From: DYGT01 sp964607795
Lineage (GTDB): Bacteria; Patescibacteriota; Microgenomatia; UBA8517
Reading direction: 5' to 3'
Length of the DNA stretch: 61,529 nt
NCBI GenBank assembly: GCA_964607795.1
Contig: CAZSLA010000001.1
Span: 1-61,529 of the forward strand
A program made the translations under genes and the position numbers. The notes beneath the pieces were generated by a model. It ran no database searches. It was not told the origin of the DNA and was given only the letters and a program-made list of their open reading frames with translations. Positions within the stretch are counted from its first letter, which is position 1; each line of letters begins with the position of its first letter. Positions 9,489 to 17,583 of this stretch are shown piece by piece.

Positions 9489-9749
9489 CTATACCCAGCT
9501 TAACCAGGGCTTGTTGGTATCCAGCGGCAGGAGGCTTCTGTGGACATTATAGTCTCTAAGTTTAAGAAAAGTCCGTACCGATTTTTTGGCTTTGCGGCAT
9601 GGTATTTCAACTTCGATTGTGATGGTGCCGTTTCGGATCAAAGGCCCAGCGATGACCCTAGCTGGAATACAATTTCCCTGGCTGTTATTAATATGCATAA
9701 GTCTTCCGGCCGAGTTTTGAAAGTCATCCCAGACGCGAATCGCGTTCAT
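9489..9749 (-). CDS. hypothetical protein, 86 aa
   Basis: A small basic protein starting MNAIRVWDDFQNSAGR and ending NKPWLSWV. The ATG at 9749 is supported by an AAAAGGAG site about 12 bases upstream; a TTG further upstream would be unsupported. A beta-rich centre is suggested by GTITIEVEIP. No family recognised and no membrane segment. It would be read before the hairpin and the ATPase gene. Confidence 0.45.
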   Translation of the reverse strand: MNAIRVWDDFQNSAGRLMHINNSQGNCIPARVIAGPLIRNGTITIEVEIPCRKAKKSVRTFLKLRDYNVHRSLLPLDTNKPWLSWV

Positions 9750-9995
9750 TTCTATGCTGCTCCTTTTGGCTAATATGTGCAAGAAACTTATGCCTATTTT
9801 AGGACAGAATCTGCTTTGGAGCAAGTTGGGAACTAATCAGGTAATTGAAGACTAGAGTAATCTGTCTCTCGGGGTGTTGTTCTTAGCCAGTTTTTGTGCC
9901 TTATTTAGGTTACTGCCGCCTTTGCAATTTCTCTAGGCAGTATCCCTGCTGTCGAGCGATCTTTAATCACAGCTTGGAAATATTTAGAGGCACCC

Positions 9996-10679
9996 TTAAT
10001 AGTCTCTAATGGATGACCACCACTTACTTAGGGCATCAATTGCATACAAAGAAGCAATAGTAGCAACTCGTTCCCACCGGCTTATTTCCTCTGAAGCTTG
10101 AGTGGATTGCTCATAAGACTGCCTCAAGGCGTTAAATGTTTCTCCGGTTGGATTAGTCCGATGAGCTAGCCGATTGTGTCTAAACCGGGCCAGAGTTTTC
10201 GCAGTTGGCTCTTCGGCTGCCTCAATAATTTGATTCATCCTTTGAGCTGCGAGATTAAGAAATGCTGTATTTTCCGTCAAAACTGAAAGAGTCATTAGAT
10301 AGCCAACTTCTTCTCCCGCCATTTCTGTTTTAAATTCGTAAGGATTGCCTCTGGTGTCCTCGTTAATTTTACCGGTAGCTTCCTGTACAGCAGGATTTCT
10401 ATAAACAGTGACTATGCCTCTTCGTGTTTCTCCTAGATAATGAGCCACTGTAGGAGCTTCCCATGAACGATCAGCTCTACTTTTGTTAGCCACAACATTA
10501 ATTCTAGAGGCCATTAAAAGTCTTTTTTTATTATCCTCAGACAATTGAGCAAAATCTTGAAGTGGAAATTCTATCGCAGATTGAGTTACTTGAACAGCTT
10601 TAGCTACATTCCCAGTAGCCCGCAGCCTTTCAGCGGCAAAAATCTGCTCTTCAGACAGAGGAAAATGCTCTGTACTCAT
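9996..10679 (-). CDS. hypothetical all-helical protein, 227 aa
   Basis: Starts 4 bp after the 3' end of tRNA-Ile on the same strand, so the two are likely co-transcribed and separated by tRNA processing. The sequence is rich in Ala, Glu, Gln and Arg with regular helical pattern (EEQIFAAERLRATGNVAKAV; LNLAAQRMNQIIEAAEEP). No signal peptide or transmembrane helix. It resembles a helical repeat protein but I cannot name a family. The 246 bp between it and the next gene (9750-9995) holds nothing convincing. Confidence 0.65.
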   Translation of the reverse strand: MSTEHFPLSEEQIFAAERLRATGNVAKAVQVTQSAIEFPLQDFAQLSEDNKKRLLMASRINVVANKSRADRSWEAPTVAHYLGETRRGIVTVYRNPAVQEATGKINEDTRGNPYEFKTEMAGEEVGYLMTLSVLTENTAFLNLAAQRMNQIIEAAEEPTAKTLARFRHNRLAHRTNPTGETFNALRQSYEQSTQASEEISRWERVATIASLYAIDALSKWWSSIRDY

Positions 10680-10683
10680 AATG

Positions 10684-10757
10684 TGGGTGTGCTTGGATTC
10701 GAACCAAGGACCTCTGTCTTATCAGGACAGCGCTCTAACCAACTGAGCTACACACCC
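10684..10757 (-). tRNA. tRNA-Ile(GAT)
   Basis: The acceptor GGGTGTG pairs with CACACCC, the D arm is GCTC/GAGC, the anticodon stem CTGTC/GACAG encloses CTGATAA (anticodon GAT), and the T arm is CTTGG/CCAAG around TTCGAAT. The discriminator is A and CCA is not encoded. It sits outside the rRNA genes, whereas tRNA-Ala(TGC) precedes 23S. Confidence 0.95.
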
Positions 10758-10866
10758 AATATGTGCGATTATTTTAACCTACAAAATCTATTATGACAAT
10801 TCTTTTGTATAGATGCTTTAGTATTTACGATGGTATTGAGAAACTCCCGTGCTCTTAATTTTAAAG

Positions 10867-10895
10867 TTGACGGGGATTGTAAGCCTGTGTATAAT
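10867..10895 (+). promoter_or_regulatory. strong promoter upstream of tRNA-Ala and 23S (TTGACG-17-TATAAT)
   Basis: TTGACG at 10867-10872, a 17-bp spacer and TATAAT at 10890-10895. It shares spacing and strength with the 16S promoter, so the two rRNA genes appear to be driven separately but similarly. The expected transcript start (about 10902) is followed at once by a small hairpin (cctgta/tacagg, 10903-10918). Confidence 0.8.
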
Positions 10896-10901
10896 GTATA
10901 T

Positions 10902-11057
10902 ACCTGTAAAAATACAGGCAGCTTTTGAGTTCGGAAACTTAATGAGAAGCATTCGACTAACCAGACATATTTATTTTGCCCGATTGGGGCGTTTGTAGCG
11001 AAAAAGGAAAATTGCTTTAAAGTGGTTTAACCGACTCAAAAGAGTCGGATTTTTTTG
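10902..11057 (+). ncRNA. short leader or small RNA ending at an intrinsic terminator
   Basis: Between the promoter and the tRNA-Ala lies about 155 nt with no reading frame: a 5' hairpin, a gcccgattggggc hairpin, and a strong terminator at the end. Either this is an independent small RNA, or it is the 23S leader and transcription must pass the terminator. A boxA element exists, but it lies downstream of the terminator (11309), which fits poorly with boxA-mediated passage. It does not show SRP, 6S or tmRNA landmarks that I can recognise. Confidence 0.45.
11031..11056 (+). terminator. intrinsic terminator in front of tRNA-Ala/23S
   Basis: ccgactc pairs with gagtcgg around a short A-rich loop, followed by attttttt. 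This is a textbook rho-independent terminator, yet no protein gene precedes it and the only promoter seen for 23S is upstream of it. Confidence 0.8.
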
Positions 11058-11080
11058 CACTTTAGACACGGACCAAGCCT

Positions 11081-11141
11081 GGCCTGTAAGAGTCTTAGCA
11101 TGCCCACAATGGGCCTGTAAGAGTCTTAGCATGCCCACAAT
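11081..11141 (+). repeat. two 31-bp direct repeats abutting tRNA-Ala
   Basis: Units begin at 11081 and 11112, and the tRNA itself begins the third period at 11143. Each unit starts with ggcctgta, the same bases as the tRNA 5' end, and contains gcccacaatgggc, a small hairpin. The pattern suggests slippage or duplication templated by the tRNA 5' end. Confidence 0.8.
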
Positions 11142-11215
11142 GGGCCTGTAGCTCAGCTGGCTAGAGCACTACATTTGCAATGTAGGGGTCACCGGTTCAA
11201 ATCCGGTCAGGTCCA
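11142..11215 (+). tRNA. tRNA-Ala(TGC)
   Basis: The acceptor GGGCCTG pairs with CAGGTCC and includes the G3-U70 pair that defines alanine identity. The anticodon stem CTACA/TGTAG encloses TTTGCAA (anticodon TGC), and the T arm has loop TTCAAAT. The discriminator is A, with no encoded CCA. Position directly ahead of 23S matches the usual spacer tRNA, even though 16S is elsewhere. Confidence 0.95.
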
Positions 11216-11308
11216 CTGGGAATTTTTAAGTAGACTGGTAAACGGCGAATGGCGCTGAAATGCGGATCAGACGCGAGTCGCTGGCTACTAGTTTATTTGA
11301 AAGAAGTT

Positions 11309-11320
11309 GTTCTTTGACAT
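11309..11320 (+). promoter_or_regulatory. boxA-like element in the 23S leader
   Basis: gttctttgacat, identical to the element in the 16S leader. It immediately precedes the processing stem of 23S. Confidence 0.6.
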
Positions 11321-11956
11321 CTGAAGAGAAAGGTCGCAAGTTTTTACAAACGCAGACAGTGGATGCCTTGGTATCAACTACCGAAAAAGGACGCACAAGA
11401 CCGCGATAGTCGCCGGAGAGGAGCCTTGATCCCGTGATCCGGCGGTTTCCGAATGGGATAACCCGATCTCCTTTAGGGGATCATTCCTTGGCCAAATCTC
11501 TGCCTTTGGCAGAGTACTAACTGAGGAAAGGGAACCACCCGAACTGAAACATCTAAGTAGGGTGAGGAAGAAAAATCAAGCGAGATTGCCTTAGTAGCGG
11601 CGAGCGAAACGGCAAAAGCCCAAAGGCCATGAGATGGCAGCAATGCTTATCTCACGGCCGGTTGTAGGAGCCCAATGTGGGCCCTTGATTAATAGTGGAA
11701 CGGCATGGAATGGCCGATCAAAGAGAGTGAAAATCTCGTACACGAAATTAACTCAAGGCCCTAGGGATGTCCTGAGTACCACGGTGCACATACATTGTGG
11801 GAATCTGGGGGAACCATCCTCCAAGGCTAAATATGGTTGGTAACCGATAGTGAACTAGTACCGCGAGGGAAAGGTGAAAAACAGGGCTGTAAGCCCGTTG
11901 AAATAGTATCTGAAACTGTTTGCGAACAAACCGGTAGAGCCTGTTCGTAGAACAGG

Positions 11957-12072
11957 AATTTTCAAGGACCAATTCTCAATTTTCATTGAATTTTCAATGT
12001 ATTAATTTTCAATATTTGAAACATTGATGCATTGGTATTTGATTGTAAATTGTAAATTGTAAATTGGAATTT
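11957..12072 (+). other. AT-rich intervening sequence in 23S helix 25
   Basis: About 116 nt of repeated aattttcaat and tgtaaattg motifs inserted between two G/C hairpins, at the helix-25 site where intervening sequences occur in several bacteria. The two halves are partly complementary, so an extended hairpin is expected; such inserts are normally cut out by RNase III, leaving fragmented 23S. It has no ORF. Its right end (tgtaaattggaattt) almost matches the repeat beside the S23-like gene at 55 kb. Confidence 0.7.
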
Positions 12073-12643
12073 CCCGCTCTGCGAGCGGGTGATACCGTGC
12101 CTATTGAAGAATGAACCGGCGAGTTGTTTCATAGTGCTTGCTTAACCCCGCGAGATGTGTCTATAGCCACTTTGGCTTGGGCCTATCTCACGGGGGGAGG
12201 CACAGGGAAACCAAGTCTGATAAGGGCGCTTAAGGTACTATGATACAGACCCGAACCCAGGTGATCTAACCATGAGCAGGGTGATGTCCGATGACCATCG
12301 GACGGAGGCCCGCACCGTTGTAAGTTACAATTTGCTCGGACGACTTGTGGTTAGCGGTAATATGCCAATCGAACCTGGAGATAGCTGGTTCTCCCCGAAA
12401 GGTCTTTAGGGACCGTGTTCTAGCAAAAACGTAGCAGGGGTAGAGCTACTGGATGGGGTGCTGAGCGTAAGCAAGGTATCTCAATCAAACTCCAAATACT
12501 GCTATGGTATGCAGAATAGACAGCCCCGGAGGGCTAAGCTTCCGGGACAAAAGGGAAACAACCCAGACTTTCAGCTAAGGCCTCTAAATTTTAACTAAGT
12601 TTTAAAGGAAGTTTTGTTCCACAGACAGCCAGGAGGTTGGCTC

Positions 12644-12681
<38 letters not shown>

Positions 12682-12761
12682 TGGTCAAGGAGCAGGGCGC
12701 CGAAGATGTATCGAGGATTAAGTTAAATGCCGAAGCTAGAGATGCTTGTGCTTTGCACTGG

Positions 12762-12914
12762 TAATTTCTGATTAATCTAATTGGCCTAATTTTTAAACAA
12801 CAACCAATATCCAATTACACAATCCCAGTATTTTGTTTTTATTGACAGTTTTAGTAATTGGCAATTTATAAATTGGTATTTTATTAGAAATTAGGTATTA
12901 GAAATTAGGAATTT
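12762..12914 (+). other. AT-rich intervening sequence in 23S helix 45
   Basis: About 153 nt inserted in helix 45, between gatgcttgtgctttgcactgg and cctgagcagagcgcagg, the classical IVS site of Salmonella and others. The left half (taatttct, ctaattgg, ccaattac) is repeated as a reverse complement in the right half (gtaattgg, aaattgg, agaaatta), giving a long imperfect stem. No ORF. Confidence 0.7.
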
Positions 12915-13699
12915 CCTGAGCAGAGCGCAGGTGTGGTAGGGGAGCGCTCCGATGTGCGGTGAAGTTTCAGTGTAAACTGAGGTGGAGCTATCGGAGGTGA
13001 GAATGCCGGTATGAGTAGCGTACAAGTCCGGTGGGAATCCGGACCGCCGAATGCCCAAGGTTTTCCCGGTGAAGTTCGTCTGCCGGGAGTAAGTCGGCTC
13101 CTAAGGCGAGGCCATATGGCGTAGTCGATGGATAACTGGTTAAAATTCCAGTACTTGTATTAGATCGTTTACCTGCGTAAGCAGGTTCTAGCTGGGGGTT
13201 GACAAGGCAGGATGGTTGTCGCTCCTTCGTGAAGTGGAGTGCATGCTGCAAAATAGTTTTGGTTGGAAAATCCGCCAAAATGTTCAATTGAGCAGTGTGC
13301 GGAGCCTTGAGAGATCAGGGTCACGATAATCCATTCAGCCTGCGAGAAAAGGCTCGCAGCGAGATCTAATATAAGCCGTACCGCAAACCAACACAGGTGG
13401 GCTGGTTGAGTAAACTAAGGCGAGCGAGAGAAGGAGGGTTAAGGAACTCGGCAAACAAGCTGGACGTAACTTAGGGAGATGTCCTGTCCCGCACAATTTT
13501 GATGCGGGATCGCAGCTAACGATTGTCATTCGACTGTTTATCAAAAACACAGGTCCATGCAAAGTTGAAAAACGAAGTATATGGGCTGACGCCTGCCCAG
13601 TGCCGGTAAGTTAAGAGGATGGGTGACCCCCGCTTAGCGGGGATAGCTCTGAATCGAAGCTCCGGTAAACGGCAGCAGTAACTATAACTGTTCTACGGT

Positions 13700-14396
13700 A
13701 GGAAATTTAACTGCCGTAGTAAAATCTGACTATATGCTGGAAACTCTGAGTATCCGGTGCTAGTTGATATTTGTATTTTATTCGGATTAGAATAAATTGA
13801 TGTCAACTGATAATGCATCTGGTGCAGACAATCAGCAGGAAAGATTAGAAACAATCGGCTGGATTGTAGGATTTACTGATGGAGAGGGATGTTTTTCCGT
13901 CAGCATAGTTCGAAATCAAACGAGTTTGTTGGGTTGGCAGGTAATGCCTGAATTTGTAATAACTCAAGGAGAAAAAAGCCTAGAGGCTTTACGCAAAATT
14001 AAGCGATTTTTTGGCTGTGGAAATATTTTTATTAATAGAAGATATGATAACCACACAGAAAATCTATATAGATTTTGTATACGATCTCTAAGAGATATTA
14101 ATGAAAAAGTTGTTCCTTTTTTTAGGAAACATCAATTGCAGACTGCAAAAAGTGAGGAGTTCAAGCATTTTGCAGCAATTATGGACATGATTAAAAAAGA
14201 GAGCACTTAAAACATGAAGGCATTGTTGAAATAGCACAAATTGCCAGCTTAATGAACGCAAAAAAGCCAAGAATGTTGCTAAAATCCTCAGACACTAATA
14301 CGTCAGACCCCGATTTGATCGGGAAAGATAGAGTGCGAACTGCATAGCGATATGCAGAACAATAATTAGGTGACTAATTATTAATTAACGTGTTTA
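13700..14396 (+). mobile_element. group I intron at 23S position 1931
   Basis: Removing 13700-14396 restores ...tctacggt|agcgaagttcc..., which aligns without gaps to E. coli ending at U1931. P1 is visible: exon ctacggt pairs with intron gccgtag, placing a U-G wobble at the 5' splice site. Core elements seen are P (tatatgctggaaactc), Q (gacaatcagcaggaaag), R (cagacactaatacgtcag) and S (aagatagagtgcgaac). A LAGLIDADG reading frame runs through Q. L1931 is a known bacterial intron site. The expected terminal G of the intron is not clear, so the 3' border may be off by a few bases. Confidence 0.85.
13797..14210 (+). CDS. LAGLIDADG homing endonuclease in the L1931 intron, C-terminus frameshifted
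   Basis: A 137-residue product with one motif, IGWIVGFTDGEGCF (residues 20-33), so it would act as a homodimer in the I-CreI manner. The frame overlaps the intron Q element (ADNQQERL), as usual in bacterial 23S introns. After KKEST it stops, but in another frame the family's C-terminal helix continues at once (LKHEGIVEIAQIASLMN). The switch falls in gagagcac, where loss of two bases (one GA) would restore one continuous protein. The C-terminal helix is normally conserved, so the protein may be inactive. Confidence 0.75.
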   Translation: MMSTDNASGADNQQERLETIGWIVGFTDGEGCFSVSIVRNQTSLLGWQVMPEFVITQGEKSLEALRKIKRFFGCGNIFINRRYDNHTENLYRFCIRSLRDINEKVVPFFRKHQLQTAKSEEFKHFAAIMDMIKKEST

Positions 14397-14403
14397 AGCG
14401 AAG

Positions 14404-14435
<32 letters not shown>

Positions 14436-14514
14436 TGGCGTAACGAGATGACAACTGTCTTAACCCTTCACTCGGCGAAATTGCGATGGCTGTGAAGACG
14501 CGGCCTACATACAC

Positions 14515-14548
<34 letters not shown>

Positions 14549-15059
14549 TCTGGCATTGTTTTGGACACTTCAACTGTTGAGCGTAGGAGGGACTCCGGTT
14601 TAACCGGAGATCAATGAAACACCTCTCTTTGGAGTGCTCACAAAACTTACTTATTGGCCCTGAAGACGGGTCCAAGGAAAGTGTCAGATGGGCAGTTTGT
14701 CTGGGGCGGATCCCTGCCAAATTGTAACGCAGGGGCACAAAGGTTGGCTTACCATGGATGGAAATCATGGGGAAAGGGTAAAGCTTAAAGCCAGCTTGAC
14801 TGCGACACTGACGGGTGGAGCAGGTGCGAAAGCAGGTCTTAATGATCCTCCGATTCATCATGGGTATGGTCGGAGCTTAACGGATAAAAGTTACCCCGGG
14901 GATAACAGAGTAGTCGCGCCCGAGAGTTCATATCGACGGCGCGGTTCGCTACCTCGATGTCGGCTCACCACATCCTGGGGGGGGAGCACCTCCCAAGGGT
15001 TGGTCTGTTCGCCCATTAAAGTGGTACGTGAGCTGGGTTCAGAGCGTCGTGAGACAGCT

Positions 15060-15881
15060 GATGCCGTAAGACATTTCGGCATGACAAGTCTAAACTGTCT
15101 CTCCCTTTAGACGCTTTTTGAAGTCAATGGTAGAAATTATTGTCTTTTTGTCTAAATAGAAAGAAGGGATATAAATCTGGCTATATGCTGGAAACTCTCA
15201 GGATATTTATCTACTAGTATATAATTTAATTACTAGTAAAAATGGTAAATTGGAGACAATCAGCAGGAAAGGCTAGTTTTGAGTCTCTTGTCAGCGGATG
15301 GCTATCTTGTCGGTTTTGTTGAAGGTGAAGGAATGTTTTATATAGGAATAGTTCCCTCAAAAGAAACAAAATCGGGTTGGCAGGTGATCTATTTTTTAAA
15401 GTATCTCAAAATCCTGTCGGAAGGCAGGTTTTAGAGTGCTTCTTAAAAAGATAAGATTGCGGCTATATTAAAAAGAATAGTAAAACTGATAAGACAGATA
15501 AATCCTTAGCATATGTGGTGCGAGATTTGAAAAGCCTACAAAAAAGGTAATTTCATTTTTTGAAGGTAAATTGGTAATCAAACGGCAGGTGTTTGAACAA
15601 TTCAAACAAGTTGTTAATATGGTTGCCGAAAGAAAGCACCTAACGCACAAGGGTATATCTGAAATTTTGGAAATTGCATACGATATGAACACTCGTAAAA
15701 GAAGAGTCGATAAGAATGCAATACTCCAAGGTTATATCAAGCTAGAATCCTCACAGGCCATACGCCAGAGTCCGGTTTAACCGGACAAGATATGGTCGGA
15801 CCCCGGTAGCGATATCGGGAGCTAATGGGAACAAGAAACCATTAGCCGGACAATACATAATTGTCTAAGTAACAAGAATGT
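15060..15881 (+). mobile_element. group I intron in the 23S peptidyl-transferase region (about position 2605)
   Basis: Exons join as ...cgtgagacagct|cggactctatc..., matching E. coli through about U2605. The intron contains ctgtctc, complementary to exon gagacag (P1), and the same P and Q core motifs as the other intron (tatatgctggaaactct; gacaatcagcaggaaag), so both belong to one family. S-like aagatatggtcgg lies near 15785. About 822 nt. Boundaries are good to a few bases. It carries a decayed homing endonuclease. Confidence 0.8.
15252..15780 (+). pseudogene. frameshifted LAGLIDADG homing endonuclease of the second intron
   Basis: Fragments in successive frames line up with the homologue in the first intron. 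They are DNQQE then GYLVGFVEGEGMFYIGI, then VSQNPVGRQVLECF, then CGYIKKNSKTDKTDKSLAYV, then KVISFFEGKLVIKRQVFEQF and the C-terminal KGISEILEIAYDMNTRKRR. At least three frame changes are needed, near 15391, 15455 and 15543; two fall in homopolymers (t or a runs). Either the gene is dead or these are sequencing errors. Confidence 0.8.
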
Positions 15882-16011
15882 CGGACTCTATCCGGTGTAT
15901 GCGTTTGAACCTTGAAGGGAGCTGGCCACAGTACGAGAGGACCTGGCCGGAGGAATCCCTAGTGTGCCGGTTGTCGCGTCAGCGGCAACGCCGGGTAGCT
16001 ACATTCCTATG

Positions 16012-16044
<33 letters not shown>

Positions 16045-16230
16045 CACCCTAAGATTAGGGTTCGTCCGCCATCTGGCGGAGAGACTCCTGGAAGAACACC
16101 AGGTTGATCGGCTGGACGTGGAAGCAGAGTAATCTGTTAAGCGTATCAGTACGAATCGGTCCAATGACTTGCGAACTTTTCTCTTCAGTTTTGAAAGAAC
16201 AACACAAGCTCTTTGATTTGAATCCAAAAT

Positions 16231-16380
16231 TGTCTCGGTGAAGATAGCGATGTGGACCCACCTGACTAGCCTCGCCTAGCTTTGGCTAGGCGGGCCCATT
16301 CCGAACTCAGAAGTGAAACGCATCAGCGCCGACGATAGTGCTTGGGCAACCTGGCGCGAAAATAGGATATTGCCGGGACA
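16231..16380 (+). rRNA. 5S ribosomal RNA with a hairpin insertion
   Basis: Helix I pairs tgtctcgg with ccgggaca and extends outward (aaaat/atttt). The conserved core is clear: gacccacctgac, ccgaactcagaagtgaaacgc, and agcgccgacgatagtg. Length is 150 nt against about 120, and the whole excess is a 28-nt insertion at 16267-16294. It follows 23S by about 50 bp and precedes rpsA. Confidence 0.93.
16267..16294 (+). other. 28-nt hairpin inserted in loop C of 5S rRNA
   Basis: Between the conserved CCTGAC and CCCAT of other bacterial 5S RNAs lies an extra segment whose core, cgcctagc-tttg-gctaggcg, is a perfect 8-bp stem with a 4-nt loop, extended by a few more pairs. E. coli has no bases here (insertion after about position 35, in loop C of helix III). 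All other 5S elements are intact. Confidence 0.85.
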
Positions 16381-16429
16381 ATTTTAGATTTAAGTCGAAG
16401 AAATCCAAAAGAAAGGTGGTTTATGGATC

Positions 16430-17557
16430 TTGGCAGCAAAAAAGCAAAAAGACAAAATACAAGCACCAGCTTCTAAAAACAATAAGCCCAAAAGCATGGA
16501 GGAGCTGTTGGCAAGGACCGGCTTTCAGATTAAATCCTTTCAAGAAGGCGACGAAATCGAGGCTACAGTGACGGACATTTTGCCCCAGACCGTGACGTTT
16601 AATATCGGTGGCAAAAGTGAAGGCATTTTAACGGGACCTTTGTTTGACGAAGTTCGCGACCTGGCCCGAAGCCTAAAAAGCGGCGATCAAGTAAAGGCAA
16701 CCGTGGTGGATACCGAAACGCGCGAAGGCTATGTGCGGCTTTCTTTAAAGCAATATGCGGCCAATATCCAGTGGGACGAGCTTAGAAAAGCCCAGGAAAA
16801 TGGCAAAATCCTTCCAGCTATTGTAAAAAGCGTTAATGATAAAGGCATGGTTGTGGCGCTCATGGGTATAGTCGGCTTTATTCCTTTATCACATGTGGGC
16901 AAAAATGCCTTGCAAAAAGGCGACAGGCTGGTTGATGAGGAGGTAAAGCTCAAGATCATGGAGCTGGATCCCAAGCGCGGTCGGGTGGTGCTTTCAGAAA
17001 AAGCAGTTTCCGAGGCTGACCAGCTGGAGCTCGAAGCCAAAGCTATTGCCAAGCTTAAGGCCGGAGAGATCCATACAGGTGAAGTTACTCAACTTACCAA
17101 TTTTGGTGCCTTTGTAAGGCTTGATGTTAGTGTGGGAAAAAAGCCCGTTGCCATCGAAGGTCTGGTGCACATTTCTGAAATTTCCTGGGATAAAGTGGAA
17201 AAAGCCGAAAGCCGGCTGAGTGTGGGAGATAAAGTCCGGGTGAAGATTTTGGAAGTAGGGGAGGGCCGTGTAGCACTGTCAATTAAGCAGGCAAAAAAGG
17301 ATCCTTGGGACGAGGCAACCGCCAAGTATAAGCCGGAAAGCAAGCACGCGGGCAAAGTCGTCAAGCAAAGTAGCTTCGGCGTTTTCATTGAACTTGAGCC
17401 AGGGGTAGAGGGGCTTTTGCATATTACCAAGATTCCTCCGATATACGAATTTAAAAAAGGTCAGGACGTGCAGGTTTATATTGAAGAGATTCACGCTTCG
17501 GAGCGTAAAATCGCCCTCGGCCTGGTGCTTACCACAAAACCGGTTGCGTATAAATAA
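16430..17557 (+). CDS. rpsA: ribosomal protein S1
   Basis: 375 residues with four S1/OB-fold repeats (about 40-112, 125-195, 208-290, 300-370); each shows the pattern G..V.G.V..., for example GEIHTGEVTQLTNFGAFVRL and GLVHISEIS. S1 helps bring mRNA to the 30S subunit; four-domain forms are found in many bacteria with shortened S1. The N-terminal 30 residues are Lys-rich. The start is TTG at 16430 behind aaaggtgg; the nearby ATG at 16423 is out of frame. It follows 5S by 50 bp and may share the rRNA transcript. Confidence 0.93.
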   Translation: MAAKKQKDKIQAPASKNNKPKSMEELLARTGFQIKSFQEGDEIEATVTDILPQTVTFNIGGKSEGILTGPLFDEVRDLARSLKSGDQVKATVVDTETREGYVRLSLKQYAANIQWDELRKAQENGKILPAIVKSVNDKGMVVALMGIVGFIPLSHVGKNALQKGDRLVDEEVKLKIMELDPKRGRVVLSEKAVSEADQLELEAKAIAKLKAGEIHTGEVTQLTNFGAFVRLDVSVGKKPVAIEGLVHISEISWDKVEKAESRLSVGDKVRVKILEVGEGRVALSIKQAKKDPWDEATAKYKPESKHAGKVVKQSSFGVFIELEPGVEGLLHITKIPPIYEFKKGQDVQVYIEEIHASERKIALGLVLTTKPVAYK

Positions 17558-17583
17558 TTATTGCCCGTAAGCTATAATAGGCC

